From assembly GCA_007449985.2 (NCBI GenBank), contig VIIQ02000621.1, forward strand, positions 310,001-374,000: 64,000 nt of DNA. Reading direction: 5' to 3'. The notes beneath the pieces were generated by a model. That model saw nothing but the letters and a program-made list of their open reading frames with translations. It did no database searches and was not told where the DNA came from. How positions within the stretch are numbered: position 1 is the stretch's first letter; every line of letters begins with the position of its first letter. A program made the translations under genes and the position numbers. This DNA is from Desmodesmus armatus (lineage: Eukaryota; Chlorophyta; Chlorophyceae; Sphaeropleales; Scenedesmaceae). Positions 1-10,128 of the stretch are shown piece by piece.

Positions 1-403
1 GGCTTACTGAATGCCTTCTTTGGCTGGGTGGGGATCAGATGGTGCTTGGTAGTAAGCTAGACATTGCTGTATCAACAGTCCGTCTTTGTGACGACGACAT
101 CATTGGACTGCATGCCGCTCACACGAAGTTGGTTGTGCGCAAACTGTGTGAGTTGCGTGTGTAGTGGTTGTGGGTGGGTGAGAGCATGCTCCCCCTCCTT
201 GTGGGGTTGACTTGGGACTGAACATAATGTTGTACATGACCAGCCATCATGGTTACTGCTTACATGGGTTTTTGCTCTAAGGTTTGAGGTTTGAGGGTAC
301 GACAGGCTGGCAACAGGATCTTGGCAGCTTGGGTAGAGGACAAAGCAGAGTGAATGGTGAGCTGAGAGGTTCTTTTTGTGCAGGATGTGGTCATGAGCAG
401 CTG

Positions 404-919
404 TCAATTCCTGGAGGGGGGTGCCATGGGGGGATTTTTGTCAGGTTCTGGAGGACGGAGGTGATCTGTTGTGATGTGCTTGTTGACTCTTGCCTCTGCA
501 AGATGAGATTGGCTGCAGAGGGACTGCATTTGCTTGTGGCAAGCTGCAGGCATCTTTTGCCATATGGTGTGTCTGTCAGCAGTTCCCTGGCCTGTAGACA
601 CCCAGCCTCGACTTGGTATCGGTTTGCAGCTGCAAGGCTCTTGCTTTTGTGGTTGAACCAGCACCACACAGTTTGCTGCTGCTACGATCACGATACAGTT
701 ACGAATACAACCCTTCCCGTCCAGGGTTTTGGGCTGCCGGGCACCTCCCAGTTGGTTAAGTTCCGCGGCAACCTTGAGGACTGCAGAGTTATCAAAGCCA
801 AGAAAATAGCCACTTTTAGTACCTTTTGTATCGGCAAGTACAACCAGCCGGTCACATTGACGGTTTCGAGAGCTTAGCGCAAGCAGGGCAAGCCGCCTAC
901 TCAGGGACAACTGAGACAA
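404..919 (-). other. Possible 5' exon of a leftward gene (uncertain)
   Basis: The minus strand is open for 171 codons from an ATG at 919. The first 80 or so residues look protein-like (DRLVVLADTKGTKSGYFLGF is not obviously low complexity); the later part looks like noise, so a donor may lie inside, for example after codons ending AAAAG before GTACTA. If real, this would be the start of a gene leaving the window on the left and divergent from the glycosidase-like gene at 1257, with 920-1256 as a shared promoter. I do not recognise a family. The rest of 1-1256 shows no other convincing gene. Confidence 0.2.
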
Positions 920-1256
920 CTTGAAAGCCTTCAGAACAACAGCAAGTGAATTTCAGAACAGGTGAGCAGAGGCTGGCAGGGGTCATGACCGGTTTGGCGG
1001 GTTGCTGACATCGCATGCGGGCTGGGGTGTCCACCGAAGCTGAGTATCGCAGTTTCCAATCTTCATCTTTGCTCCATGCGTTTCATGCTTCACTGTGAGC
1101 ACAGTGGCGGTGTAGCAGCTGCGCAGGTGGTTGCAGCAGCAGAGTTCACAGCAGCAGCAGCTGTTGAAGGCTCACAGCTGCTCCCGGTTCAGCTGCAGTC
1201 ACCTAAATGACAAATGTGCTTGATACTTCACTGCTCCCTCTGCAGGACTCGCCAGC

Positions 1257-4200
1257 ATGAACAAACTGGCCCTTGGCCTTCTGGCCATGATGGCCCTGGT
1301 GCCTGTGCTGGCCTACACGCCTGACAAGGACCCAGCATCCAGCCAGATCAGCCCTTCAATCCTATTGATGAACGAGAACGACTGGAAGCTCTCCTACGGA
1401 CCGGACGGAACGCCCAGCTCCCGTTGCTTGGACATGGTGGCAAGAGCTAGAGAGTTCAGCAGCGGCAACCGACTCAACTTCGTGCCAACCTTCAACTGGC
1501 TGCCTGGGTTGAGCGGACTTGGTGTGCAGTCCTTCTGCTTCCTGGCCTCGGACAGCTCCAACGGCCCATCCTGTACCTCCTGGACCCCCGCCAAGGTTGC
1601 AGAGTTCAAGGAGTCCATGACCCTGTGCTTCATGGAGGCGTTCGACAAGGATTTTGTGGTCTACGTGCGGCCCCAGCTGCAGGACGGTCTCAACAAGTAA
1701 GTGGACCTTTCGCAAGCTCAGGGTGCAGCATCCAGCAGTGTCTTTGCATGCACCTGCATCCAGTTTGCACTTCATGTGGTGCCCAGCACACCCTGCAGGA
1801 CGGACTCAGCCTGTAAGTAGCATCAACGGTGTGTCAGCAGGTGCATCCTGCAGTGTTTGTGCATGCGCCTGCATGAGTGGCACTTTCCTGCAGCACCAGC
1901 TGGTGGCCAGCACACTATACATGTGCTTTGTGGGGGCCAGCACGCTGTGTTGGCAACACTTTCTCCATCATGGTTATGCCACGTGGCTCTGTGGGCAGCA
2001 GCAAGTATTGTGCTTCTGCCAACACAGCCACGTGGCTTACTATGAGTCATGATGGAAAAGGTGTTATTAGACCTTGTCTTGTCTACCCTCCACCATCGTG
2101 TGCGACAGCTGCATGCGTGTAGACGGGTAGACATATCCTGCAGCTCCTTATGTACCCTGGGTGTCCTGCTTGTGTCCTGCAAGGGGTATCTGGCCCAGTG
2201 GACTGCTGTTCAGCCCCCTGCTTAGCTACTCCGGCTTCTCCTACGCTGACATCGTGACAATGCCCCTGGCAGAAGCGATGAGGGACGCCATCAACCAAGC
2301 CGCCGAATTGGGTACCCTGTACATCCCACCTGAAGCCACCCGGCCTGTTGTCTACATGTCCCTGCAAGGTGGGTTCATGTGTGGTTGGTTTGTGCAGACC
2401 AAACAGGGTGTCAGCATGGCTAGCCCTTAGGACCGTTCCTGCAGCAGTGCAGCAGTGCAGGCTTCCAGTATCACAAACAGCGCACTCGCGCAAGAGCGGA
2501 CTTGGTGTGCAGTCCTTCTGCTTCCTGGCCTCGGACAGCTCCAACGGCCCATCCTGTACCTCCTGGACCCCCGCCAAGGTTGCAGAGTTCAAGGAGTCCA
2601 TGACCCTGTGCTTCATGGAGGCGTTCGACAAGGATTTTGTGGTCTACGTGCGGCCCCAGCTGCAGGACGGTCTCAACAAGTAAGTGGACCTTTCGCAAGC
2701 TCAGGGTGCAGCATCCAGCAGTGTCTTTGCATGCACCTGCATCCAGTTTGCACTTCATGTGGTGCCCAGCACACCCTGCAGGACGGACTCAGCCTGTAAG
2801 TAGCATCAACGGTGTGTCAGCAGGTGCATCCTGCAGTGTTTGTGCATGCGCCTGCATGAGTGGCACTTTCCTGCAGCACCAGCTGGTGGCCAGCACACTA
2901 TACATGTGCTTTGTGGGGGCCAGCACGCTGTGTTGGCAACACTTTCTCCATCATGGTTATGCCACGTGGCTCTGTGGGCAGCAGCAAGTATTGTGCTTCT
3001 GCCAACACAGCCACGTGGCTTACTATGAGTCATGATGGAAAAGGTGTTATTAGACCTTGTCTTGTCTACCCTCCACCATCGTGTGCGACAGCTGCATGCG
3101 TGTAGACGGGTAGACATATCCTGCAGCTCCTTATGTACCCTGGGTGTCCTGCTTGTGTCCTGCAAGGGGTATCTGGCCCAGTGGACTGCTGTTCAGCCCC
3201 CTGCTTAGCTACTCCGGCTTCTCCTACGCTGACATCGTGACAATGCCCCTGGCAGAAGCGATGAGGGACGCCATCAACCAAGCCGCCGAATTGGGTACCC
3301 TGTACATCCCACCTGAAGCCACCCGGCCTGTTGTCTACATGTCCCTGCAAGGTGGGTTCATGTGTGGTTGGTTTGTGCAGACCAAACAGGGTGTCAGCAT
3401 GGCTAGCCCTTAGGACCGTTCCTGCAGCAGTGCAGCAGTGCAGGCTTCCAGTATCACAAACAGCGCACTCGCGCAAGATGTGCTTTTGCAAACCCTCAAC
3501 ACCCCGTATGTACTGCTGCTGCATCCCACAGGTGACATGTCTGCTACCCTCCTGAGGTTCACAAATGACTGGACTGACCTGGTGCCCACCGTCAAAGACA
3601 TCATCGGCACTGAAATAGCTGACATCAAAGTGGGCGCCGGCCTGAGCTACAACGCCCTTGATGCCGTGGAAGGCATGATCAAAAGCACTGCAGGAATCTT
3701 CACCTCTTTCATTGGTGGTCTCACTGGCGTGACGAACTCCTCAGCCCCCGCCATCCAGGTTCTCAACTTGAAGGAGCTTCTGTCCAACAAGCTCGACTTC
3801 CTGGGTGTGTCTGCCTTCGCTCCTTTCAGTGGGGCGGACTTTGCCACCACTGAGTTCCTCAACAGCGCCTCCCAAATGGCAACCGCCCTATCCAAGTTGG
3901 TCCCGGGTCTGGACATCGCCCAGTTGTTGGGTGCAGGAAAGCTGGAGCTTCACTACAGCGAGTGGGGCCTGGGTGGTGGCTTCGAGCCCCTAAACGGACT
4001 AGAGCAGCTGGCGGCAACCGCTGATGCAGCCGCCCAGCAGCCCTGGACAGGCCTCACTGATCCAGTGACAGGCATGTACAACAAGATGATTGACCCCTGG
4101 GTCCAAGGCTACCTCTCCGCCTTCAGGAAGAGCTTCTTCAACAAGGCGCTGCAGTGGGTCAGCAGCCCTCTCCTGGGTACCACCTCCATCCACGTCAAGC

Positions 4201-4778
4201 AGGTGTTTGTGTGGAGCATGGACAGCTGGGATGTGTTTGGCATCTACCCAACATCAAGCTCGACCAACGGCACCTTCCGTGACCTTTCCATCGTGCGCAA
4301 GATTGCGGCACACAACATGGCGGTCATCACTGCACAGGTGTGCAGGTTCCAGAGTGGCACTGAGTGTGAGGACTTTATTGCCAAGAACCTGGCCTGCCTG
4401 TCGGACTTCAGTGGCACTGCCTGCCTGGCAAGGGATGCACCAGCAAACAACAACACCCCTCCAGCACAGCAGGACGAAGCCGGCCCAGCACAGCAACCCT
4501 CACCAAGCCCCTCACCAAGCCCCAAGCCTGTGACGGCAGCGCCCTCCAGCCCCGAACCTGATGTCCCAAACGAGCTGCCTTCAAATGCCACAGGCCTCGA
4601 CATGGCCCCTGATGCAACTGCCGCATCACCAGCGCCAGCAGCTGCTGTTGCGCCCTCTTCCCCATCATCTGTAGGCACCACCACTAAGAACAGTGCATCT
4701 GGGCGGTCGCTGGCATGGGCTCTTTCCGGCACGCTGTGCTTTGTGCTGTTGCTCCTTGAGCTTGGCATTGCAGCCTGA
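1257..4778 (+). CDS. Secreted GPI-anchored glycosidase-like protein, 3 exons
   Basis: The coherent model is exon 1 1257-1696, exon 2 2184-2368 and exon 3 3532-4778 (GTAAGT and GTGGGT donors, CAG/AAG acceptors, phases 2 and 1), giving 623 residues. Residues 1-20 (MNKLALGLLAMMALVPVLAY) form a clear signal peptide. The body has features of a TIM-barrel glycoside hydrolase: FVPTFNW, VVYVRPQL, LDFLGVSAFAPF, then LELHYSEWGLGGG, whose Glu is a candidate catalytic residue, and FVWSMDSWDVFG. The family is inferred from this pattern, not established. A Pro/Ser/Ala stretch with (SP)n follows, typical of algal hydroxyproline-rich wall proteins. The last 25 residues are hydrophobic after a small-residue site (NSASGRS), as in a GPI signal. 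A probable site of action is the cell surface or extracellular matrix. An exact 983-bp duplication interrupts the locus; skipping from 2368 to 3532 keeps the frame, whereas using both copies of exon 2 (185 nt each) would break it. Confidence 0.78.
1512..3477. repeat. 983-bp exact tandem duplication within the glycosidase gene
   Basis: Bases 1512-2494 and 2495-3477 appear identical throughout; every shared landmark is displaced by 983 bp (for example the exon-1 donor at 1697 and 2680, exon-2 start at 2184 and 3167). The unit holds the last 185 nt of exon 1, intron 1, exon 2 and part of intron 2. The junctions share only 'GA', consistent with end joining or replication slippage rather than recombination between long repeats. 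The second exon-1 segment has no normal 3' splice site before it. Perfect identity means a very young event or an assembly artefact. Confidence 0.9.
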
Positions 4779-5728
4779 TCTTGTGCTGCTTTGTCGTCAA
4801 TAACAGGGAAGGCAGCGCCTTCTGCTGAAAGTGTGCCACGCTCTCATGCAGCGGCTACATGAGACTTGTTTTTGGCGTGTCAAGGGGGGTGTTTCAGTGT
4901 TTTTTGTCGCATGAACCTAATCAGGATTGTGTTTCACAGTGCCTCAGGAAGTCATGTCTATTTGTTGTGGCTGTATCATGAACACAATGGCTTGCTGGCA
5001 CAGCATGCTGCCCTCCGTGGCATGCATACTGTCAGCTAGTTGGGTTTCTTTCCTGCTGAACAAGCAGGCTGTCTCAACTGCGTGAGCGGTAACTTACCTT
5101 GAAGCCTTAACAAGCCTTGGAGGTGCTTCTGGCAGACTTGTGTGTAACCTCAAGCATTGGACGTGCTGCTTTGTGAGTGTCAACATGGCAAGCTACTCAA
5201 GAATAGTGCTGCGACAGCACACCTTTCGCCCTTAGGCAGGAAGAGCTCCGTCCACCTGAGTTTCCTGCATGGTCACCTACCTCAGTCGCCCGTGTCATTG
5301 TCACCTGCAGCTGACAGTCCCCTGTTACCCAAACACTTGCATGCACTGAATAGATTTGCAGATTCACTATACTGCTGTTCATGTGTCAGTGGTCCATGGA
5401 AGCACTGCTGGGGTTGCTGCATGCCCTGTCAACTCATCCAGTCCCGGCATAGGCGTTCACCTCAGGCTGATGACGATCAACTGTTGTGATTCAGAAGCTT
5501 ACAGCTAAAGTCCAACATAAGAGCAAGCCGCACACAGCAACCAAATCAAGCAACTTGACAGCCGCTGAGTGCATCTGGGTGCCTGTGCTTACAACCCATG
5601 ATACATAGCTGTCACAAGGGGCAAAGGAAGCTTTCAACCCTGAAAGTACTGCTGTGAACAACAAGAGGTCGAGCTTTCAACACGGCCAACACCTCCACTC
5701 TGGCGACTAAGCCCTGCTGGGTCAGCCT
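4779..5728 (+). other. 3' UTR and intergenic spacer
   Basis: This stretch holds the 3' untranslated region of the glycosidase-like gene, with a candidate poly(A) signal at 5143, and the spacer to the truncated AHI1 copy. A TTACA at 5589-5593 would be the poly(A) signal of the leftward AHI1 copy, matching 10011-10015 in the intact gene. No protein-coding potential was seen. Confidence 0.5.
5143..5147 (+). terminator. TGTAA poly(A) signal of the glycosidase-like gene
   Basis: TGTAA, the usual poly(A) signal in volvocine algae, lies 365 nt after the stop codon in a TGTGTGTAACC context. The paralogous 3' flank at about 9556-9562 keeps the same TGTGTGTAAC context, which supports function. Confidence 0.5.
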
Positions 5729-7911
5729 TCAGCTCTGCCATGGTGCCGCAATAGCTGCACCACCCGACCTTGGGGTACCATCAATCACCCTTGGACTGCC
5801 TGGCTGTGTGGTGATCAGGGCAGGGTTCAGCGGAAGCCCAGCCACACCCTCCTGCCACCCATCAGCTGCCACCTGCAGCCTCAAACTGCCTTTCTGGCTC
5901 TGCAAAGTTCCTCGCAGCTGCTGCACGCCTGGCTGGCTGCTGGCTTCAGCAGCAGCATCGACACTGTCCCGCTGGAGCATGCCACAGCTGCTGGTCGGCT
6001 GCTGCAGACCAGAAGGACTACCACCACCAGCACTGCTGCTGTTAGTGTGCTGACGGCCTGCTCCTGCCGTGGAGGCATCCGATGGCGGCTGTTGCCGGCC
6101 TGCCGCCCAACCTGCGCTGCAGGTGCTTGTTGGTGCGTGCTGGGCCCATCAGCTGCTGCCCATTGGGGTCTGATGCTTGGTACAGACCACGCTGCGTGCA
6201 GGAAGCACACAGAAGCCTTGGTCAGCTTGCAAACTGGGCAGCCTCTCAGCACCGCTGGGTAGATGCTCATTTTGGGGAATGAATGCTTCTGGCCTCAACT
6301 CTGAACCCTAACCCCTATCGTGCTGACAGCCGGTGCTGACAGCCTTGCCACACCACTCCTGCCATCCCTAGGGTTCAGCATGTGAGTTTCAGGAGAACCG
6401 CACACCACCAGACTGACAGGTTCAAGCACTGTCACCTGTGAAGCCGACAGCCGTAGATCTGACAGCAGTGCATGCACGTGTGCTGGGGTCAGCTGCTCCG
6501 GCAGAGGACAGCGTAGTGGACGGTGCAGGTCCGGCATCGCCAGCACTCCAGTCTCCGATACCTAGCAGGCAATGACACAGCAAGCAAGCATGACAGGTGG
6601 ACCTCAGCATTCCAGCATATCCCGTCCGTCCACGGCATGACACACACAGTGCAAAATATACCACCAGCTGTACCTCCCTCTCCCTACAAGAATAGGGTCA
6701 ACTGCCACAGCAATTCGTCCTGGTTGACGTGAGCAGAGTTGGGCCCCTTGCATGATCTGTAGCTCACTCTGGACTCTTTCCACCAGGCAGACTCCGCTGC
6801 CAGCTGAGTGTCACCGCTCTGCCAACCAAACACCTTCACACATACGACACCTGTAACATGCACAAACCAACCCGTTCCCTACCTTGCTGCCGGCATGCTG
6901 CTGCACCGGAGGGTTGAGCACCACTTGCGGCTGGTCAGGCGCAAAGGCCAGCACACGCACTGGCGCATAATGGCTGAAGCTGCACACCACTACTGCCTGG
7001 AAGCAGCTGCTCCAGGCCATGCTGTGTATGGGTGCGTGGCCAAGGCCAAAGTGCGGCACTGGGGTGGGTGTGGCTGTGGCAAAGTCCCAGATGGTCGTGC
7101 TGCCGTCTTCCGAGCCACAGAGGATGTAGTGGCCGTCTGCATTTGTACAGCAGTACATCGCACACAGTGTCTGGGTTGGGTCGATGCAGTATCGCGTCAT
7201 GCAGTGATGCTTTTTCTCCAACAAGAAATCCTGCATGTGCTTGCGTCCAAAGTGGAAAAACCGGCAGTGGATATTTGCGGGGTTCGACCATGCTGCTGAG
7301 ACACCAGGAGCCAGGCTGCCCTGCGGGTACCAGCCGCCTGTGCAGTCCTGCACAGCAATGCACAGCTGCTGTACCGTTCTGTGAGCGCTGCGATCGGGTC
7401 ATACCTGGGAGCTTGGCATCAAGTGCCACTAGGTCACTCACACCCTTGGGACTCCTGCAGGTGAACAGGAGATACATGTTGAGGATGGGTGTATCAGGGT
7501 TTTGGAGGGACACTGAAGGTGTGCCGCGGCCAAGCTTGCAGCAAAGGCAGCGACAGCCAGGTGAATGTGGTTGGACACCTCAGTTACTTTGCAGTTCAAA
7601 GTCTTCAACAAAATGAGTCACAACTGTGTTCCATCAAAGTGCGCCACACACTACACACCCAATGCAAAATAGGTACAAGGGACAGAGATTCCTGCGGCAA
7701 GAGGGAGCCGCTCCCTGCTGAGCCAGAGCCTTTGTGGCTGAGTGCTCTTGTGCATGATTTTACAGTACATTCTGTTGCACTGATACTGTACTGTTACAGT
7801 ACAGTATCTTGAGACAGACTCCCAGTCTCAGCACTAGCCAGTGAGCCAAGAACTCATGAGGTGCCTGTAGGGCCTATCACCTACCTTGCTAGGGCCATAA
7901 GGTGGTGTCAC
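5729..7911 (-). pseudogene. Truncated copy of the AHI1-like gene 3' end
   Basis: This is the inner copy of AHI1 exons I (part) to M created by the 4.4-kb duplication. The exon encoding the last WD repeat (DGHYILCGSEDGSTTIWDF) and the C-terminal exon are recognisable. It lacks all upstream exons and has no promoter of its own. Relative to the intact gene, the exon J equivalent (about 7393-7460) has lost about 70 nt encoding LLLVARRFTGIRC and following residues. The terminal exon carries a 7-nt net insertion near 6074-6085 that shifts the frame. It is probably untranslated; an antisense or readthrough transcript is possible. Confidence 0.8.
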
Positions 7912-7912
7912 C

Positions 7913-9198
7913 ATGCTGCATCCCACAGGTGACATGTCTGCTACCCTCCTGAGGTTCACAAATGACTGGACTGACCTGGTGCCCACCGTCAAAGACATCA
8001 TCGGCACTGAAATAGCTGACATCAAAGTGGGCGCCGGCCTGAGCTACAACGCCCTTGATGCCGTGGAAGGCATGATCAAAAGCACTGCAGGAATCTTCAC
8101 CTCTTTCATTGGTGGTCTCACTGGCGTGACGAACTCCTCAGCCCCCGCCATCCAGGTTCTCAACTTGAAGGAGCTTCTGTCCAACAAGCTCGACTTCCTG
8201 GGTGTGTCTGCCTTCGCTCCTTTCAGTGGGGCGGACTTTGCCACCACTGAGTTCCTCAACAGCGCCTCCCAAATGGCAACCGCCCTATCCAAGTTGGTCC
8301 CGGGTCTGGACATCGCCCAGTTGTTGGGTGCAGGAAAGCTGGAGCTTCACTACAGCGAGTGGGGCCTGGGTGGTGGCTTCAAGCCCCTAAACGGACTAGA
8401 GCAGTTGGCAGCCTCCGCTGATGCAGCCGCCCAGCAGCGGTGGACAGGCATCACCGGCATGTACAGCAAGGTGGTTGACCCCTGGGTGCAAGGCTACCTC
8501 TCAGTCTTCAGGAAGAGCTTCTTCAACAAGGCACTGCAGCCTGACCCGGGGTCAGCAGCCCTCTCCTCAGCACCACCTCCATCCACGTTAAGCAGGTGTT
8601 TGTGTGGAGCATGGACAGCTTTGATGTGTTTGGCATCTACCCGACATCAAGCTCGACCAACGGCACCTTCCGTGACCTCTCCATCGTGCGCAAGATTGCA
8701 CAACACAACATGGCGGTCATCACTGCACAGGTGTGCAGGTTCCAGAGTACCACCGAGTGTGAGGACTTTATTGCCAAGAACCTGGCCTGCCTGTCGGACT
8801 TCAGTGGCACAGCCTGCCTGGCAAGGGATGCACCAGCCAACAACAACACCCCTCCAGCACAGCAGGACGAAGCCTGCCCAGCACAGAAGCCAAGCCCCTC
8901 ACCAAGCCCCAAGCCTGTGACGGCAGCGCCCTGCAGCCCCAAACCTGAGGCCCCCATCCAGCCCGCTGACGACACAAACGAGCCACCTTCAAATGCCACA
9001 GGCCTTGACATGGGCCCTGATGCAACTGCCACATCACCAGCGCCAGCAGCTGCTGTTGCGCCCTCTGCCCCGTCATCTGTGTAGGACACTGTTGGCACCA
9101 CCACTAAGAACAGTGCAGCTGGGCGGTCGCTTGCGTGGGCTCTTTCCGCCACCCTGTGCTTTGTGGTGTTGCTCCTTGAGTTTGGCATTGCAGCATGA
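7913..9198 (+). pseudogene. Truncated, frameshifted copy of glycosidase exon 3
   Basis: Bases 7913-9198 match exon 3 of the intact gene from its acceptor to its stop. Exons 1 and 2, the signal peptide and the promoter are missing. An 8-nt insertion (CCTGACCC near 8541) shifts the frame in the middle of the domain; the original frame resumes in a separate reading frame with a GTG at 8596. A 12-nt insertion near 9079-9090 introduces a TAG at 9082-9084 before the GPI-anchor segment. Part of the linker also differs (an added ASGLGLQ-opposite segment on the sense strand, PKPEAPIQPADD). These breaks make it a pseudogene. Confidence 0.85.
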
Positions 9199-10128
9199 TC
9201 GTGTGCTGCTTGAATGGTCATTATAAGAAGGCAGCGCCTTCTGCTGGGAGTGTGTCCTGTACAGTATGCGGCTTGTATTGACATGTTGAGGAGGTTTGAT
9301 TCAGTGGTCGTCGTCTTATAAACTTTCATCAGGATTGTGCTTCTCAAAGTGACTCAGTAAGTCATGTGCCTTTGTTGCGGTTATCTGAACACTCACATGA
9401 ACACAATGGCCAGCTGGTACAGCATTGCTGCCTGACCGTGGCATGCACAGCTACTTGGTTTTCATTCCTGCTGAACAAGCAGGCTGTCTTGATTGCATGA
9501 GCGGTACTATCAACAAGCAACTTTCAGAGCCTCGGAGGTGCTACTTGCAGTGTTGTGTGTAACGATATGCAGCATTGGAAGCGCTGGTTTGTAAGTCGCA
9601 GGTTTGTCAACACGGTATGCTACTCAAGATCAGTGCATGGACAGCCTGTGCGGCAGCACACCCTACACCCTAAGGCAGGAAGAGGCCTCCACCTGAGTTG
9701 CCTGCATGGTGTTCTACCTCAGTCGCCCATGTCACCTGAAGACTGTTCCCTGTGACTCAAAACACTTGCACTGGGAAGGTTGCAAGATCACATGATTGCA
9801 GCTTTTTTGGCTGGAAACACTGCTGGTTGCTGCATGCCCTGTCACAGAGTTGAAAGCATCCAGACCCAACATGAATGTTGCCCCAGGCTGCTGACAATCA
9901 TGTACCAATCAATAATACAGTTACAACCTGAATCCAACTCAAGAGCAAGCCTCACACAGCAAACATATCAAGCAACTTGACAGCCACCGAGTGCATGCGC
10001 TTGCCTGTGTTTACAAGCCATAGTCACAGCTATCTATCACTTGCTGCTCAGAGGAAAAAACTTGAGCTTATGAACAAGAGGTTGACCTCCAAGCAAGGCC
10101 AATACCTCGTCAGCAATGCTCCCAGCCT
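9199..10128. other. Spacer between the pseudogene and the AHI1-like 3' end
   Basis: This is the diverged second copy of the 3' flank at 4779-5728. It keeps the TGTGTGTAAC context near 9556 and the leftward TTACA signal at 10011. No coding potential was seen. Confidence 0.5.
10011..10015 (-). terminator. Poly(A) signal of the AHI1-like gene
   Basis: TTACA on the plus strand is TGTAA on the gene strand, 114 nt after the stop codon ending at 10129. The duplicated copy has the same element at 5589-5593. Confidence 0.5.

Noticed and set aside
284..877. 197-codon plus-strand frame
   Set aside because: Trp/Cys-rich composition with no domain, start context or splice structure; it overlaps a slightly better minus-strand frame and looks like noise.
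3438..3531. Upstream extension of the exon-3 frame from an ATG-like start at 3438
   Set aside because: This is intron 2: a good acceptor ends at 3531, the phase matches exon 2, and similarity of the pseudogene copy begins only at the last intron bases.
6303..6318. CCCTAACCC-like telomeric motif (also near 10699)
   Set aside because: It is a single short match inside the duplicated AHI1 terminal region, not a repeat array.
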